Assembly: GCA_038087015.1 (NCBI GenBank)
Contig: JASBNA010000048.1
Location: 186,001 to 250,000, forward strand
From: Cerrena zonata
Taxonomy: Eukaryota > Basidiomycota > Agaricomycetes > Polyporales > Cerrenaceae
Length of the DNA stretch: 64,000 nucleotides
Direction: 5' to 3'
Each line of letters starts with the position of its first letter. The first letter of the stretch is position 1. The position numbers and the translations under genes were made by a program. Positions 10,256 through 21,431 of this stretch are shown one piece after another. The notes below the pieces were generated by a model. The model did no database searches. It was not told the origin of the DNA and saw only the letters and a program-made list of their open reading frames with translations.

Positions 10256-11081
10256 TTAAAAAGTCAACTTATCCCTACAAATAATGAATATCAGCAAAAA
10301 ATACCTTAAAGAAAACCTTGGTGATCGTACGACTACCGAATCTCCGAAAAACTCCTATTAAAAGATTAATTATTGTTCAAATCTAAAATGGGAAATCATT
10401 TCTTACCGAGGAAATAGAGGTTAAGACAGAACCCATCTGCAAAAGTTCTGACGTCCCCAGAATATGTGTCTCCATTCCACGAAGAGCAGGAAGACCGGTC
10501 TTGACAAATCTAGACCAGTTGGACATAATAGAATCCACCAAAGGAAGAAGTGCGGATGCACGGGCTTTGTAAGAATGATAGGGTAGGAATACCCATTTCG
10601 GATGACCATTTTCCCATTGAATCAATTGAGGGAGAATTTTGTGGTCAATACGACGTCGTAAGGATACCAAGTAGAAGATCTGGAGACGGCCTCGAAAGAC
10701 CCCGACCATGGTAAAGGTAATGCGGACGGGATTTGCATCGGCAACTCTAACAACAAAACACTCGATTTCTCTGGACTTGTCCCTTCGGAGAGAGGTTGAA
10801 GGATTGTCATCAGGCAGCACCAAGACTAAGGACAGACCCAACTTCAATATAGGGACCACTTTTGTCAAAGGGTCCACCTGAAAGAAGTGAGGTCCAAGGT
10901 TATCTTTGGCGCGGCGATAGAAGTAGATGGGCAGAAACACCCTATCATTGATGATTTGATGGGACTTGAAGCGATTGAGAGAGAGTTCAAATCGAGAGGA
11001 TACTTGATGTCTTTCAATCAGTTCAAACTGATCTGAGACGGGTGAAGTCGATTTGGTACCACAGCAGCAAAAGAATGGCAT
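10256..11081 (-). CDS. Antisense accessory protein B, 247 aa, three exons
   Basis: Exons are 11081-10407, 10354-10305 and 10274-10256. The introns are 52 nt (GTAAGA...ATAG) and 30 nt (GTATTT...GTAG, with an internal CTGAT branch-like site), in phases 0 and 2 exactly as in gene A. Both genes end in a tiny third exon (19 versus 22 nt) of similar sequence. The protein starts MPFFCCCG and has GVF.GRLQIFYL near residue 150. No known domain, signal peptide or membrane segment is evident. The ATG at 11081 is the first in the frame; the ORF opens further upstream only at a TTG. The 30-nt intron is unusually short, but the paralog supports it. It is transcribed divergently from pol. Confidence 0.72.
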
Positions 11082-11558
11082 AGTGGAATTCGGCAGTAAG
11101 GGAGAGTTAAAGTAAAAGCACGTAGCAGTGGTTTTAGAAGAGATGACTGAAGTCGAAGGCAAGAATGCACGGTAACAACTATTGTGCGCTAATCAAAATT
11201 CCATCGGCAAAAAGAGAGCATTTCAAATAGGACCCACAAGAAATCGAAGGGCCCAGTAGAGCACTGGCCAGCTACATTCCCATCAGAAAAGTCCTTGATG
11301 TCATTTGTTTCTAAACCTGTACCTGAAAAGTGAGGCAGCAGATACATGAGTTGTTGACCAGGCGATTTGTATGTATTCTCAGCACTCTATATACCCTGTT
11401 CACCTTATGCTCGAAAGAGTGACAAGCATACAACAATCCTAACAACTTACGTACCTGCATATCTCAATCAACACATTTAACCCTTTCCCTCAACAACACA
11501 CTAATTGATTCAAACCCCAAGCAAACTACTATTATCATTTGATTTCACTAGACCAAAT
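11082..11558. promoter_or_regulatory. Divergent intergenic region between antisense gene B and pol
   Basis: About 480 bp separate the two ATGs, which point away from each other. A TATATA stretch at about 11388-11393 lies 170 bp upstream of the pol ATG. With gag-pro ending 6.7 kb upstream, pol probably depends on this internal promoter or on splicing from the LTR transcript. I cannot decide which. Confidence 0.45.
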
Positions 11559-14500
11559 ATGGAGCAAAAATGTAACGCCCATCAATTCCGTCAGAACAAA
11601 CTTATCCATCTAGTTAGGGAATCTCCGAAGCGAGTTGATCCGAATGAACCACTTCAATGCATCTATGCGTACCTGGAAAGCGATGACGACATTATTATAG
11701 AAATGTCAAGTACAGTCAATACTGCTTACAAACGAGTGGACAAAAAGATCAAACCAGTCCCAGGAGTGTTTCCAGAAGAATCACGAGTACATAGACGATT
11801 TCCAGAAGACCCTTTGAAAAGTCTTCCTCCGTTAACCCAACAACCTCCAGAGTTTAAAAGCAATGGGAGACTAACCAAAGAACGTTTAGAGAAATTGAAT
11901 ATAAACTCTGACAAATTCTTATGGCCAGAAGAGGAGAAGTTGTTCTCTCATATACTTCAACTTAACCAGCATACCTTGGTATTTGAAGAAGATGAAAGAG
12001 GAACCTTTCGAGAAGACTATTTCACGCCGTATATAATCCCAACCATACCTCATGTCCCATGGGCATTCCAGAACATACCTATTCCTCCAGGATTAAGAGA
12101 ACAAGTTGTAGACTTACTGAAAGAAAAGATGGCAGCAGGAGTTTATGAACCAAGCCAATCCTCATATCGATTGCGTTGGTTCTGTGTCCTGAAAAAGAAT
12201 GGCAAACTGCGAATTGTACATGATTTACAACCACTCAATGCCGTATCTATTCGAGACGCTGGTTTACCCCCTATTTTAGATGCATTTGTAGAACCCTTTG
12301 CTGGACGTCAGTGTTACACAGCATTCGATCTACACTGGGGATTTGATGCTAGAAAAATACATCCAAAAAGTAGAGACCTGACAGCGTTCATGTCTCCTCT
12401 AGGATTGCTTAGACTGACATCACTCCCTATGGGATTTACAAATTCACCTGCTGAATTTCAAGCTACCATGGCTTTTATCCTCAAAGATGAGATGCCTCAC
12501 AAAGCTGATATATTCATTGATGACCTACCAATCAAAGGGCCAGTAACCATTTACCCTGATAAAGATGGAAAGCCTGAAGTTCTGAAAGATAATCCTGGTA
12601 TTCGACGATTTATTTGGGAACATGCTTGTGACGTTCATCGTATAATGCATAGAGTTGGACATGCAGGAGGAACATTCTCTCCATCTAAAATTCAATTAGC
12701 ACGAAGAGAAGTAATTATTTTGGGACAAAAATGTTCACCAGAAGGAAGATCACCAGACCCTGCAAAGGTAGATAAAGTCAAGAACTGGCCACCATTGAAG
12801 ACACCCAAGAATGTTCGAGAATTCTTAGGACTATGTGGGACCGTTAGAATCTGGATTAAGGACTATTCCAGCAGAGCTCGTCCACTAACAGAATTAATTC
12901 GACATGGAACTATCTTCGAATGAGATGAACGAAGACAAGCTGCCTTTGAAGACCTCAAGAGTGCTATAACTTCAGCTCCTGTACTCAGACCTATTGACTA
13001 CACATCAGACAATCCCCTGGTGATGTCAGTAGATACAAGCAAGATTGCAGTAGGATTTATACTATCCCAAAAAGATGAAAAAGGAAGAAAGCACCCAGCA
13101 CGTTATGGTTCGATTCCTATGAACGAAAGAGAAGCAAGATATTCTCAACCCAAATTAGAATTGTATGGCCTATTTAGAGCGCTACGTGCTTTTCGTCTCT
13201 ATTTGGTAGGAGCCAAGAAATTAGAAGTCGAGGTGGATGCTAAGTATATCAAGGGTATGCTTAAAGAACCTGATTTGCAACCCAATGCATCTATCAACAG
13301 ATGGATTCAGGGAATACTCTTATTCGATTTTGACCTAATACACGTACCAGCAGACAAACATAGAGGACCAGATGCATTGTCACGAAGAGAGCTAGGAGAT
13401 GGGGAAGAAATTGAGGACTTTGATGACAGCTGGCTAGATGAGGTGGCTTTATTTATAAGTGACCCCCAGGCCATTTCTGATTATCATTGTAATCCTTTCC
13501 AAATAATTCCTTCATACCTAGTCTCTGACTCACCTCAAGATAAAGTAATGCATCAGATCAAAGAATATCTCATGACAAGAAAACTCCCTGAGTATATGAA
13601 CAATCAGCAGAAACAAAGACTTGTGACCAGAAGTAAAAAGTTTGTGATCAGAAAAGGAGAGCTATTCAAGCGAAATGGATTGAAACCACCATTAAAAGCT
13701 ATCTTTTCTCTTAATCAGAGACTTGAAATCCTAAAGGCAGCACATGAAAAACTAGGACATAGAGGAGAACAGGCAGTAATGAAAACACTACAGCTGCGTT
13801 TTTACTGGCCAAATATGTGGAAAGATGCCCAACATCATGTTCGTTCATGCCATGAATGTCAACTTCGAAGCACAAGAAAAGTTGAAGTCCCACTAAAAGT
13901 ATCATTTCCTAGTACACTGTTCACTAAAATATATGTGGATATAATGTATATGGAAAAAGGTATGGGATTCCAATATATTGTAGCAGCAAGAGATGATTTA
14001 TCACGAGTATCAGAAGGACGAGCACTGAGAAACATTAAAGCTAAAACACTTGCTTTATTTTTCTGGGAAGAAATTATCTGTCGATATGGAGCTGTTGGAC
14101 AGGTAGTCACAGATAATGGTTCAGAAGTGCAAGAGGCCTTTTCTGAATTAACAAGAAGATATGGAATTCCCCATATTCGAATTTCCCCTTATAATTCCAA
14201 GGCAAATGGCGTAGTCGAACGCGGACATTTTATAATTCGAGAATCCATAATGAAAACTTGCCAAGACAAACCAAAACAGTGGCCAATACATGTCAGACAT
14301 GCCTTCTTTGCTGACAAAATCACTATCAATCGATCAACTGGGACATCACCATTCTATCTTTTACATGGAGTTCATCCTGTCCTTCCATTTGATTTAATTG
14401 AAGCTACTGCAATGGTTGATGGATTCTATTCCGGAATGCCTACATCAGAGTTATTGGCACTGAGAATGCGCCAGCTAGAGAAAAGACCAGAAGACTTAGA

Positions 14501-14954
14501 GAGAGCTGCAGAATTATTGGCAAAAACCAGAATCAATTCTAAAGAAAGATTTGAAAAGAAGTTCAAAAGAAGACTATTCACAGAAAACCACAAAAAGGGA
14601 ACCCTGGTATTAGTACGCAATACCACTATAGAAAAATCCATGAACCGTAAAAGTAAACAACGATATTTAGGACCATTCGAAGTCGTACGGAGAACTCAAG
14701 GAGGATCATATATTCTCAAAGAATTAGACGGATCGATATGGAGTCAAAAGGTGGCAGCTTTTCGTATTTTGCCTTATATCCTCAGAGACGATAAACGATT
14801 AAAGGAGTTAAAGAGACATAAACCAGACGTACCTCCAGAACCCCAAGTTATAGATGAATGGAAAGAAGACAATAACGAAGATGAATCAGACAATGACGAA
14901 ACTGATTTGTTCTTTGACAGTGAAGAAGAAATCAGCCCTGAACAAGAATTCTGA
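11559..14954 (+). pseudogene. pol: Pol polyprotein (RT, RNase H, integrase) with one in-frame TGA
   Basis: The first ATG is at 11559. Reverse transcriptase: catalytic Asp257 in an AFDL motif, the LP.GF.NSP motif, and FIDD at 319-322 (the YxDD box with Phe). A TGA at 12921-12923 (codon 455) interrupts the linker between RT and RNase H, where Ty3/gypsy proteins usually have Trp. The same frame then continues to 14954. RNase H follows (SVDTS, KLELYG, EVDAKY). Integrase has an HHCC zinc finger (from about 13741) and a DDE triad with Asp codons at 13938 and 14112 and Glu at 14217. Its C-terminal GPF module is YLGPFEVV; there is no chromodomain. Domain order is Ty3/gypsy. Only one lesion is seen, so the break is recent, or the stop is read through. 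Confidence 0.92.
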
Positions 14955-15658
14955 CCCACAAGGAATGATCACAGACAAAAGCACATATATGACAACAGAA
15001 ATTTCGCGATTAAGAGAACGTATAAGGACGATTAGATTCTGCTCCAAAATGCTTCTGGTGGGCATTAGGAGAAAAGAGAGACTGACCAGAATATTCAACT
15101 GGAATATTACTGGTGAAAGTGATACAGTAACTGGTCAAGCTACTTCTGGTGGGTAGACTTGATGAACGATAACTGGCCAAGATATTCATCTGGAATATTA
15201 TTGGTGAACGCAACGTACCTGAAGAACTGGTCAAGCTACTTGCAATAAGTAGACTTGATGAAAGATAAATTGCCAAAGTATTTAAACAAAAAAAAAAATA
15301 ATTTGGTAAACACGACGTATTAACCTGTCTGTGTACATGCCTTAGGAAAATGAATTCGATCAAGAACATCCTGTTATAATCTCATCCCCTTTCCAAGTCA
15401 AGTAAGCAACTGGGGACAGTTGCAATTTCAAGTGACCCCCACATGTCCTGCATGAAAATGGTTTCATGCATGAACATAACAGCAAGAGACTCACTATCAA
15501 TCCTCAAAGAGAATATTATTCTTGATAATATTTAATTATCAAATATGGATTTTACATTACAGAAGTCAACCCTAGACTTATCTGTGAAGACAGTAGCTGG
15601 AAACTGGTACTGCAGATCTCTAATGATGGGACTTTACTACTCTCACAACAAGAACCAG
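14955..15658 (+). other. Element 3' untranslated region up to the 3' LTR
   Basis: No coding region is seen. It holds an imperfect tandem duplication (15081-15267), an A10 run near 15290 and an AT-rich hairpin-like stretch (about 15509-15543). A clear polypurine tract is not obvious; the A-rich purine stretch just before 15659 is a weak candidate. Confidence 0.5.
15081..15267 (+). repeat. Imperfect ~93-bp tandem duplication
   Basis: Two copies, 15081-15171 and 15172-15267, share the blocks (g/a)atattca.ctggaatatta.tggtgaa, actggtcaagctact and gtagacttgatgaa. They lie in the 3' untranslated part of the retrotransposon. Confidence 0.7.
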
Positions 15659-16548
15659 TGTTTCGGAACCAAGAACCATTACTTCGGAATCAAGACCCGG
15701 CAAATCGGAATCAAAACTAACAAAACATCATCTGAGTCAGAGTGACAAGACATTATCTGAGTCAGAGTGACAAAACATTACCTGAGTCAGAGTGATGTGT
15801 TTAAGGTTCATCATATCAAAGTATCAGAGACAAACAAGACAATGATATCAAAGACAGTATAGGAATACAAGGTTACCATGACAATATTTATCTGAAACAT
15901 GTTTCAAGTCTGAAACATAGTTACCAAAAACTTTAACTTTATTCTATATAAGTACATCTTTGTATTTTACTTAGCAACAAGTGGAGTAGACACTTGTCGC
16001 AACCTGATTGGCTAGAGAAAGGAGGCCTCCAAAAAGCATAAATAGAGCCCCTCTCTTCCCTCTAAGCAAGAAGGTTGGAAGCAGTTTCCAAGCAAGCCTC
16101 TGAACTCCAGTATTTTTCCTGTATTTACCTTTAGATTAAAGTAATCTAAAGTGACTCACTAGAACCTGTCTAGTAGTCTTCCCCTCTCAGTTATAAGTCA
16201 GTAAACTAGAGACAAAGTGTCTCTCTTGTTTGTCAGTCGTATCGTTCAGCATTTAAGAGTCGTATCCTGCTTTAAGTGGACATAAGTTTGTTCAGTTAAA
16301 GTCTTTATCCTTTGATTTTATATTCCAGTATCTTTCCTAGTTCTAAACCCTTAAACTCTCCTATATTCTCCCTACTCTACCTACCTTATCTACTCTTTCA
16401 CAACACACAAGCGGGCAAGTAGATAAAAACAATCCCAACTCAACGAACAACAGGGAATATTCGGTGTAACGTCTCACCCAAGATTTCTCTGCGAGGAAAG
16501 TTCGTATTTAGTCCTATATAGACTAATCACTTTCTGAGACCGACATCG
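15659..16548 (+). repeat. 3' LTR
   Basis: 15684-16547 matches bases 1-918 of the 5' LTR. The start at 15659 (TGTTTCGG) is inferred from the TG rule, because the left copy is cut by the window. The last base reads G where the 5' copy has the terminal A. It contains three 25-bp units (15719-15793) against five in the 5' copy. It directly abuts a Helitron-like coding fragment, so that fragment was probably the insertion target. Confidence 0.88.
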
Positions 16549-17106
16549 GCTATGACAGATGCTGTCTTGATCAAAGCCTATGTGCATCGTTGTGGCGTCC
16601 ACTGTAAGCGCAAGTCCACAGGTGACTGCCGTGGTCGCTTTCCTCGTGAGTTGTGTGAGCAATCAACATTCGACGACATCGGAGCTCTCCGACTTGCTCA
16701 CAGAGAGGAGTGGCTTAACACATTCACAAGGGACCTTGCTTATTTACTGTGCTGTAATTCTGACACGGCATGTTTGCTTTCTGGTACCCAGGTCCGGGCT
16801 ATCATTGCTTACGTCACCGATTACATGACTAAATGCCAACTAAAGATGTACACCCTCTTTGGTGTTATCAGAGCAGTCATGGAAAAAAATGCGGATCTTG
16901 TTAGTGAACAGGATGACAAAATGGTTGCTGCTCAGAGACTGCTCACAAAGGTGGTCAATGCTCTAAACGCAAAAATGGAGACCGGGGGCCCTATGTTGTG
17001 TGCCTCACTACTTGGATTCCCCGACCATTACACTAGTCACTCTTTTAAGCTCTTTTTTTGGTATCCTTATCTACGCTTCGTTGCTAACGTCTGGAACATG
17101 CACTAG
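16549..17106 (+). pseudogene. Helitron helicase-like N-terminal region fragment
   Basis: An open frame of 184 aa begins right after the LTR. Hallmarks of the Helitron_like_N region of fungal Rep/helicases are HRC...C....CR.RFPRE, EEWLNTF, (L)LCCN.D....LSG.Q, YVTDYMTK and LLGFPDHYTSHSFK..FW..Y. In a full protein (over 1300 aa) this would be an internal segment, so the Rep nuclease and the Pif1-type helicase parts are missing. The 5' side is cut by the LTR and the 3' side by the KDZ element. The frame stops inside the ACTAGT target duplication. It is a relic and not expected to function. Confidence 0.8.
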
Positions 17107-17107
17107 T
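17102..17107 (+). repeat. Left target-site duplication of the KDZ element (ACTAGT)
   Basis: ACTAGT precedes the AGCTGACAGG terminus here and follows the inverse terminus at 31179-31184. Because the site is palindromic, the exact split between duplication and TIR could shift by one or two bases. Confidence 0.75.
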
Positions 17108-17394
17108 AGCTGACAGGATTATGTATAATATTGCCATAGTATTGGCAAAGGTTCGTATGGATAATCATGAGTCATGATAGATAACATATAGGTCACAGAT
17201 ATATATAAGATTCATAATCACTGATCACTGATATACATATCTATAGACCATATATTATGAATCTAAATCTTGCAATATAATGTATGGCCAATAGATTGAT
17301 ACATTATGTAGACAATAAGACCAGACATTATGTCTAAATATACTATGTATAATGTATGATCTTGTGATATATATATTATGATACCTTTATGGTG

Positions 17395-17935
17395 GCTTAT
17401 TATCTTCAGTTTACACTCAACATAATCAATAGTCTTAGAGTGTGTATAAGTTATATATTGTTTCAATCATTCATTATGATTCATCTACCCTCAATATAAC
17501 CATTGGTCTTAGTATATGTAAGCTGTATATTTCTCTCCACCACTCATTATATTCAGTCTATACTCAATATAATGAATGGTCTCAGCTTGCATAAATAATA
17601 TCTTTTTCCCCACCACTCATTATATTTGCCTTATACTCATATAATCAATGGTCCTAGGGTGTACAAATAATATATCTCTGTTCATCACTCATTATGTTCT
17701 TCCCACCCTCAATATAACCATTGGTCTTAGTATGTGTAAGCTATATATTTCTCTCCACCACTCATTATATTGGCCTACACTCAATATAATAAATGGTCTT
17801 AGTATATATAACTTGTATATTTCTTTTCATCATTTATTATATCTAATTCATACTTATTATAACCAATGACCATAGCCTCTGAATATAATATATTTCTATT
17901 CATCACTTATCATATTGAGCCTATACTCAATGTGA
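17395..17935 (+). repeat. ~73-bp tandem array inside the left TIR
   Basis: About seven degenerate units share (c)caccactcattat, actcaatataa..aatggtct and a following tag...gt...taatatat stretch. The mirror copy is at about 30351-30891. Subterminal arrays of this kind often hold transposase binding sites; here that is inference. Confidence 0.75.
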
Positions 17936-18033
17936 ATTGGCAGGCTCACCTCTTTCTGCTTACAAATCTGGTTCCACAGCCACATGTATACTTTCTAAAT
18001 TGGGTAGGTGGCCCTGGAGTGGATGGCTGTGGC
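17934..18033 (+). repeat. 100-bp block shared by two TIR elements
   Basis: This 100-bp sequence (gaattggcaggctcacc ... ggatggctgtggc) is identical at 38305-38404. It recurs inverted at 30253-30352 and, with a few changes, at 40672-40771. It lies 826 bp from the KDZ terminus and 161 bp from the terminus of the 2.8-kb element. Confidence 0.9.
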
Positions 18034-18483
18034 ACCTGGACCTCACACATCCCTTATCTTACAAGCCTTATCGATCATGCCATCAAACTAGCTTATTAGG
18101 CCCCAAAAGCCCTCTGCACGCATAGTCGCAATATCTTGTGTATTTTCGAATCCCTTGCCTTCTATAGTAACGTCCTCTGGAGCTGTTTTGGGCAAGCCAG
18201 AAGTGATCCAGTTGAGACAAAACATAGCCATCAAACATATGAGATATGATCGGGAGTCCAGACTGCCGGCCCATCAACGTCCACATGTGTGAGTTACTCC
18301 GCCATGCTCCCGCCCGTTCCATGCGTCCGCGCCCTATTCCCCGCCCGCCCCATCACTCATTGGTGCTTGCTCGCCGGCGCTTCGACTTCCCCGCCGCCCT
18401 ACCCTTCCACATCGCATAACTCCCTCGTAACTCAACGGTTTCGCACGATATTATGTGCGTTCGAAAGCGGCTTGCTTACATAG

Positions 18484-19118
18484 AATACCTTACTACTACG
18501 ATAGCTCTTTTGTCTGCCATTTTGTGCTTATATACAAGTTTGTTATTAAATCCATAAATAATGTCATTATGATTTGATTTGAGTATCCGGTGTGCATTAA
18601 GTACCCATGGAAGCCTTCTAATAGGTGCTTGCCATGCCCTGATGTAAGGGGTACCCAATATTATATACACCTGAGTCTTTGATAGCATGCTACGAGACCT
18701 GCGTCATCGTAGCGTACCGATCTCGAATCCTAGGCATGCAAGCGAACAAACAACTTGAAAGCAACCTCCTAGTTATTCAAATGGTCAGCCTATTGGAATT
18801 GACGGGTGGCGAAAGTTGTATTATACTCAATGACCCGCAGCGCGAGAAGCGTCGGACACCCGGGACCAATCAATGACCGTCGTTATGTCATATTTAATTA
18901 TACGCTGTAGTGTTCTTTCATACATCATTATTCTCACGAATACAAAGTAACTGCTTGATGCTTAATACAATCCTTTATTCCCACAATCACAAACCTTATG
19001 GTGCTTAAGGCATGCTCAGGAGACTTTTAAAAAAACGGACTCAAGATGTATGTCACACAATGTTGTAGGATCATATTGACATATATAAAAACTCTATTGA
19101 AATTGTTCCAACACCTGT
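18484..19118. other. KDZ internal spacer
   Basis: About 635 bp lie between the left TIR and the 3' end of the HMG-like gene. Only short ORFs are present and no gene is supported. Confidence 0.6.
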
Positions 19119-20997
19119 CTACATTCCTGCATTCTCACCGCCCCCTGAGTTCCTAGCACACTTTTCTGCTGCTCGCTTCGCCTGTTTTTCTGCCTGAACT
19201 TTTCGCTTTTCCGCTGCCTTTGCTGCCTTTGCTACCTCCCTCTCTTCCGCTGTCTTGGCGTTGGACCGCTTCGCGCGGGGTTTTAGGGGGACAAGGACGG
19301 ATTGTCTTCCATCGAGAGATATCACGATCCTGCCGCGAGCGTGAAGAGCAGCGGGCGGAGCAGCAATTGTACTCGAAGTCGATGGAGCTGCGGAGGTGAG
19401 AGCGGATGAGGTGGACGCGTGAGGGGGAGTTGGAGCCAAAGACCCGGCTGTGGAGCCTGGGAGAGTCGAAATCGAAGAGCTCGCCGAGGGACTGGGTGGA
19501 CATGTTGTGCCTTGCAGAGGCGAAGCGGGTACAGCAGGGATGTTGGTAGCCTCCCTGGAATTCTCGGGCACCGAGTTATTGGGTCCATGTAAGAGTGTGG
19601 GAACTGGAATATTTATGGGAGGCGGTGGGGGCAGTGTCTGGAGAGTTCCCTTTGTAATAGTTGCTTCAAATAGAGCATATTCGGCATTAGTCAACTTGCG
19701 GAATAGAGGAGGGGGATCGGAACCGTGCAATAGGTTGTGGAGAGTATGAAGTTCGAGAACGCTCAGTCTGACCGGGGAACAAAAGCTGACTGGCCAGTTC
19801 TGATAGACGATTCGAGAACGCTTGGTAATGCTCCCAAAGTTCTCGTAGTTCATCCTCCCCACACTGCGGGGTGCGGCGGCAAGTTCTGTACGTAAAGATC
19901 GTTAATGTGAGAAGCAATTCCAGACGACTGAGTACACGCACGCAGCTGTTCAAAGATCTTCGCGGAACACTCGGCTTGCAAGGTTTGCAAGTCTTCTGCA
20001 TACTTATTCTTCACGCCTGTCCATCAGGGTGAACCGGTAAGCAACCAATGTCTCCCTCATGGTGACCGAGTAAACTCACCCTCCATTCCATTGATACAAT
20101 GTGCCTCTAGGTTTAGTACCCACTGGGACGGTAGTTGGTTAAAGCAGAACTTGAAGAAGTTCTTCACACGCGGCGAGGACTCCACTACGGCGGGTCGATT
20201 GTACTGCTGGACGCTCGACCTAACTACAAACAGTAGGCATTCAGCGCCGGTACGCATCCAAAGTTCACGAAGCTAGTTTCGAAAGGGTAGGTCAGCATGA
20301 AGTCATTTTAACAACACAAATATTACTCACCATATTCTCCATTTTAATTACAGTGTTGCTGACGTCGTGGAAAGCGTTGACCGTGACGGTGTGGGCCCCG
20401 GTGGCCTTCATCTCGCGATCTTCCGTAATCTCTTTTCTACGATCTGAGGTATAGGCATCGCGCTCCTCTTCGCTCATCTCCGCCCATTCTAGTGCAAGCA
20501 GGGCTATGAAACCCGTATCTTTTACGCTGACCTTTGGTTCACCGTCTCGGAGTGCTGTAAGGATAATAAAATTTGTGAGTCTTGAATATTGAAAATTAAT
20601 GGGTATGCCACTAACCGGCATTCTTTTCTGCGGTTCTCTTTGACACATAGGCGTTCCATTGGCTTGTTTGACGCGTTGACTTCGCGAGACGAGCCAATTG
20701 CATCAACGTCTGGTGCCAGTGATCCGTGGTCTTCCCAAGATCTTCGGAGAGGCCTTCTGCGATCTTCCAAACCTTCTCTTGGGCCTCCGCAAGCTTTTTC
20801 GCTTCGAATTCCTTCTTGTCGGCTTGTCTCTCTTTTCTCGCCTCTTTCTCGCCGGGGGTGAGGACACGAGGCTGGGTCGTCGATTTCGTCTTCTTCAAGT
20901 GTAGGTCCTCTTGCTTCCGGCCTGTGACCTCTAAGCTACGATGTTGTACGGTAAGCTTTCGTGTATAGACACGGTTTGTCTCGACTACGCGCGGCAT
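19119..20997 (-). pseudogene. HMG-box-like accessory protein of KDZ elements, apparently frameshifted
   Basis: The four-exon model is 20997-20616, 20554-20331, 20272-20080 and 20016-19119, with introns of 61, 58 and 63 nt. Exon 1 encodes MPRVVETNR.. and ends with QTSQWNAYVSKR. Exon 2 has EWAEMSEEERDAYTSDRR, NAFHD and related motifs of a widespread fungal transposon-associated protein with an HMG-like fold. Exon 3 has VVRSSVQQYNRPAVVE. Exon 4 ends in a Pro/Ser/Thr-rich region and a Lys/Ala-rich basic tail. The exon sum (1697 nt) is not a multiple of three. In exon 4 the frame would meet a TGA near 19855 unless one base is added just before MNYENFGS, so a 1-nt deletion is likely. Expected role is DNA binding in the transposon complex, from family context. 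Confidence 0.72.
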
Positions 20998-21431
20998 GGC
21001 GATCTGGTCGGCGGACTATACAACAGTGTAAAAATGGGGAGGTGTTGGTCTGGGGGTTTTTCCACCTTTGTGGATCGATACTGATCACTTGGTGGCTTGT
21101 TGGGTTTCTCACAGTTTATTCTCCATGGCTGCCTGTTCAACATATGTTCAAATGTCTTGTCTACTTATTTGTAGGCGTGGGAAGTGAAGGGAGTTCTGAC
21201 TCATCCCCACCAAAACCCAACAACCTGAAGTATGACCTATCAGTAGTTGCAATGCTAGACTGTTCTGTTTCTGAGCTATACAATATATGTTTTATTTCTA
21301 TGCTATAAACACTGTGTGAACCTTTGTAGGATATCAACCAGCTAGCTTTATGTTAGATTGGTATATTGTGAGAGGTACATTAGGAAGAGGTGCGAAAATA
21401 TTGACATTTGAAGCATCACTTTTACCTAATA
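20998..21431. other. Spacer, no gene seen
   Basis: This is presumably the promoter of the HMG-like gene plus the 3' flank of the next leftward gene. The short ORFs are not convincing. Confidence 0.5.

Larger units (their letters stand above)
1..16548 (+). mobile_element. Giant Ty3/gypsy LTR retrotransposon with three accessory genes
   Basis: The order LTR - gag/protease - accessory region - RT - RNase H - integrase - LTR defines a Ty3/gypsy (Metaviridae) element. The window starts inside the 5' LTR, so the left end and target duplication are not visible. At 16.5 kb or more it is about three times the usual length of the family. The excess is the 4815-11558 region, which carries one sense and two antisense spliced genes. 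The LTRs remain very similar outside a tandem array, so the insertion is fairly recent. One in-frame TGA in pol means this copy is probably not autonomous. Confidence 0.93.
17108..18483 (+). repeat. Left terminal inverted repeat of KDZ element
   Basis: This matches the reverse complement of 29774-31178. The outer half is very AT rich and contains a tandem array (17395-17935). The inner part holds the 100-bp block shared with the 38144-40932 element and a GC-rich inner end. Short ORFs inside appear mirror-wise in both TIRs and are not genes. Confidence 0.92.

Noticed and set aside
14854..15156. + strand ORF overlapping the end of pol
   Set aside because: It overlaps the integrase C-terminus in another frame and runs into the tandem duplication.
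17263..18125. Short ORFs in the KDZ TIRs that recur at 30161-31023
   Set aside because: They are exact mirror copies because the TIRs are inverted repeats; composition follows the tandem array, not coding sequence.
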